This document shows positions 5,325-5,647 of a stretch of 5,647 nt of DNA, piece by piece. The DNA is taken from positions 1-5,647 of the forward strand of contig CANGUI010000145.1 in NCBI GenBank assembly GCA_947457025.1. Reading direction: 5' to 3'. How positions within the stretch are numbered: position 1 is the stretch's first letter; each line of letters begins with the position of its first letter. The translations under genes and the position numbers were made by a program. Origin of the DNA: Flammeovirgaceae bacterium. GTDB lineage: Bacteria > Bacteroidota > Bacteroidia > Cytophagales > Cyclobacteriaceae. Below the pieces are notes generated by a model, which worked only from the letters and a program-made list of their open reading frames with translations, made no database searches and was not told the origin of the DNA.

Positions 5325-5647
5325 TTGAGCAATGAACTAATCATCAGCGCCACTCAAAACGGATGTCGTATAGCCTTACTGAAAGACAAGCAACTTGTTG
5401 AATTCCATGAGGAATCGGAAAACAGCAGGTTTATGGTGGGCGAAGTGTACCTGGGCACTGTAAAAAAAGTAGTTCAGGGACTGAATGCCGCGTTTGTAGA
5501 CATCGGGTACGAGAAGGATGCCTTTCTGCATTATCTTGACCTGGGCCCGCAGTTCAGCAGCCTTCAGAAGTTCACCAAACTTGTCAGGGGGAAACGCCTC
5601 ACCGGAGGGAAACTGGATAAATTCCAGCTTGAGAAAGACATTGATAA
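5325..5647 (+). CDS. rng: Ribonuclease E/G family endonuclease, partial (N-terminal 107 residues)
   Basis: RNase E/G enzymes cleave single-stranded AU-rich RNA and mature rRNA and mRNA ends in the cytoplasm. The visible part begins MSNELIISATQNGCRIALLK and contains the S1-type RNA-binding fold (about 38-73), with VGEVYLGTVKKVV and GLNAAFVDIGYEKDAFLHYL, the family's most recognisable segment. The catalytic aspartates and the zinc-link cysteines lie beyond the right edge. The start is a TTG at 5325: an in-frame TGA lies at 5319-5321, and the next in-frame ATG (residue 37) would remove the conserved N-terminus. The ATG at 5332 is out of frame and hits a stop at once. The first two bases of the start codon fall in the 3' arm of a small hairpin, AAAAC-TTGA-GTTTT (5313-5326). 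E versus G cannot be decided from this part; Bacteroidetes copies are usually called Rng. Confidence 0.93.
   Translation, partial: MSNELIISATQNGCRIALLKDKQLVEFHEESENSRFMVGEVYLGTVKKVVQGLNAAFVDIGYEKDAFLHYLDLGPQFSSLQKFTKLVRGKRLTGGKLDKFQLEKDID

Noticed and set aside
1..5647. A hidden mobile element, CRISPR array, toxin-antitoxin or defence system
   Set aside because: No direct-repeat arrays, transposase motifs, tRNA-like attachment sites or defence-protein domains are visible; nearly all bases belong to conserved housekeeping genes.

Overview
The window is a compact housekeeping segment from a member of the Bacteroidetes, probably of the Cytophagales type. The phylum rests on four signs: a gldD gliding-motility lipoprotein gene in a mutY-ssb-gldD-recG run, an HU/IHF-like protein of the kind found in this phylum, a promoter matching the Bacteroidetes TTTG / TAnnTTTG consensus, and few Shine-Dalgarno sequences. 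The order-level guess is inference from overall resemblance only.

Layout: two gene clusters diverge from a 193-bp intergenic region at 3597-3789. Leftward on the minus strand run mutY (A/G-mismatch adenine glycosylase), ssb (single-strand DNA-binding protein), gldD (gliding / type IX secretion lipoprotein) and recG (fork-reversal helicase, C-terminus cut by the left edge). These are tightly packed, and gldD starts inside the last codons of ssb. Rightward on the plus strand run an HU/IHF-family DNA-binding protein with a GTG start, a membrane-anchored TPR protein, a 29-residue very basic protein resembling the AURKAIP1/COX24 (bS22-like) ribosomal-protein family, a 232-bp non-coding leader with nested inverted repeats, and the 5' end of an RNase E/G gene (rng, TTG start, cut by the right edge).

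How the genes work together: the left cluster is DNA repair and replication-fork maintenance (MutY, SSB, RecG) with one envelope gene (gldD) inserted. The right cluster joins nucleoid organisation (HU), a periplasm-facing TPR scaffold, a probable small ribosomal protein and an rRNA/mRNA-processing endonuclease. The last two are a plausible ribosome-related pair.

I see no mobile element, CRISPR array, tRNA, rRNA or defence system. The most interesting places are the structured leader before rng, the tiny basic ORF missed by ordinary length cut-offs, the HU-like protein with isoleucine at the DNA-intercalating proline position, and the absence of gldE between ssb and gldD.
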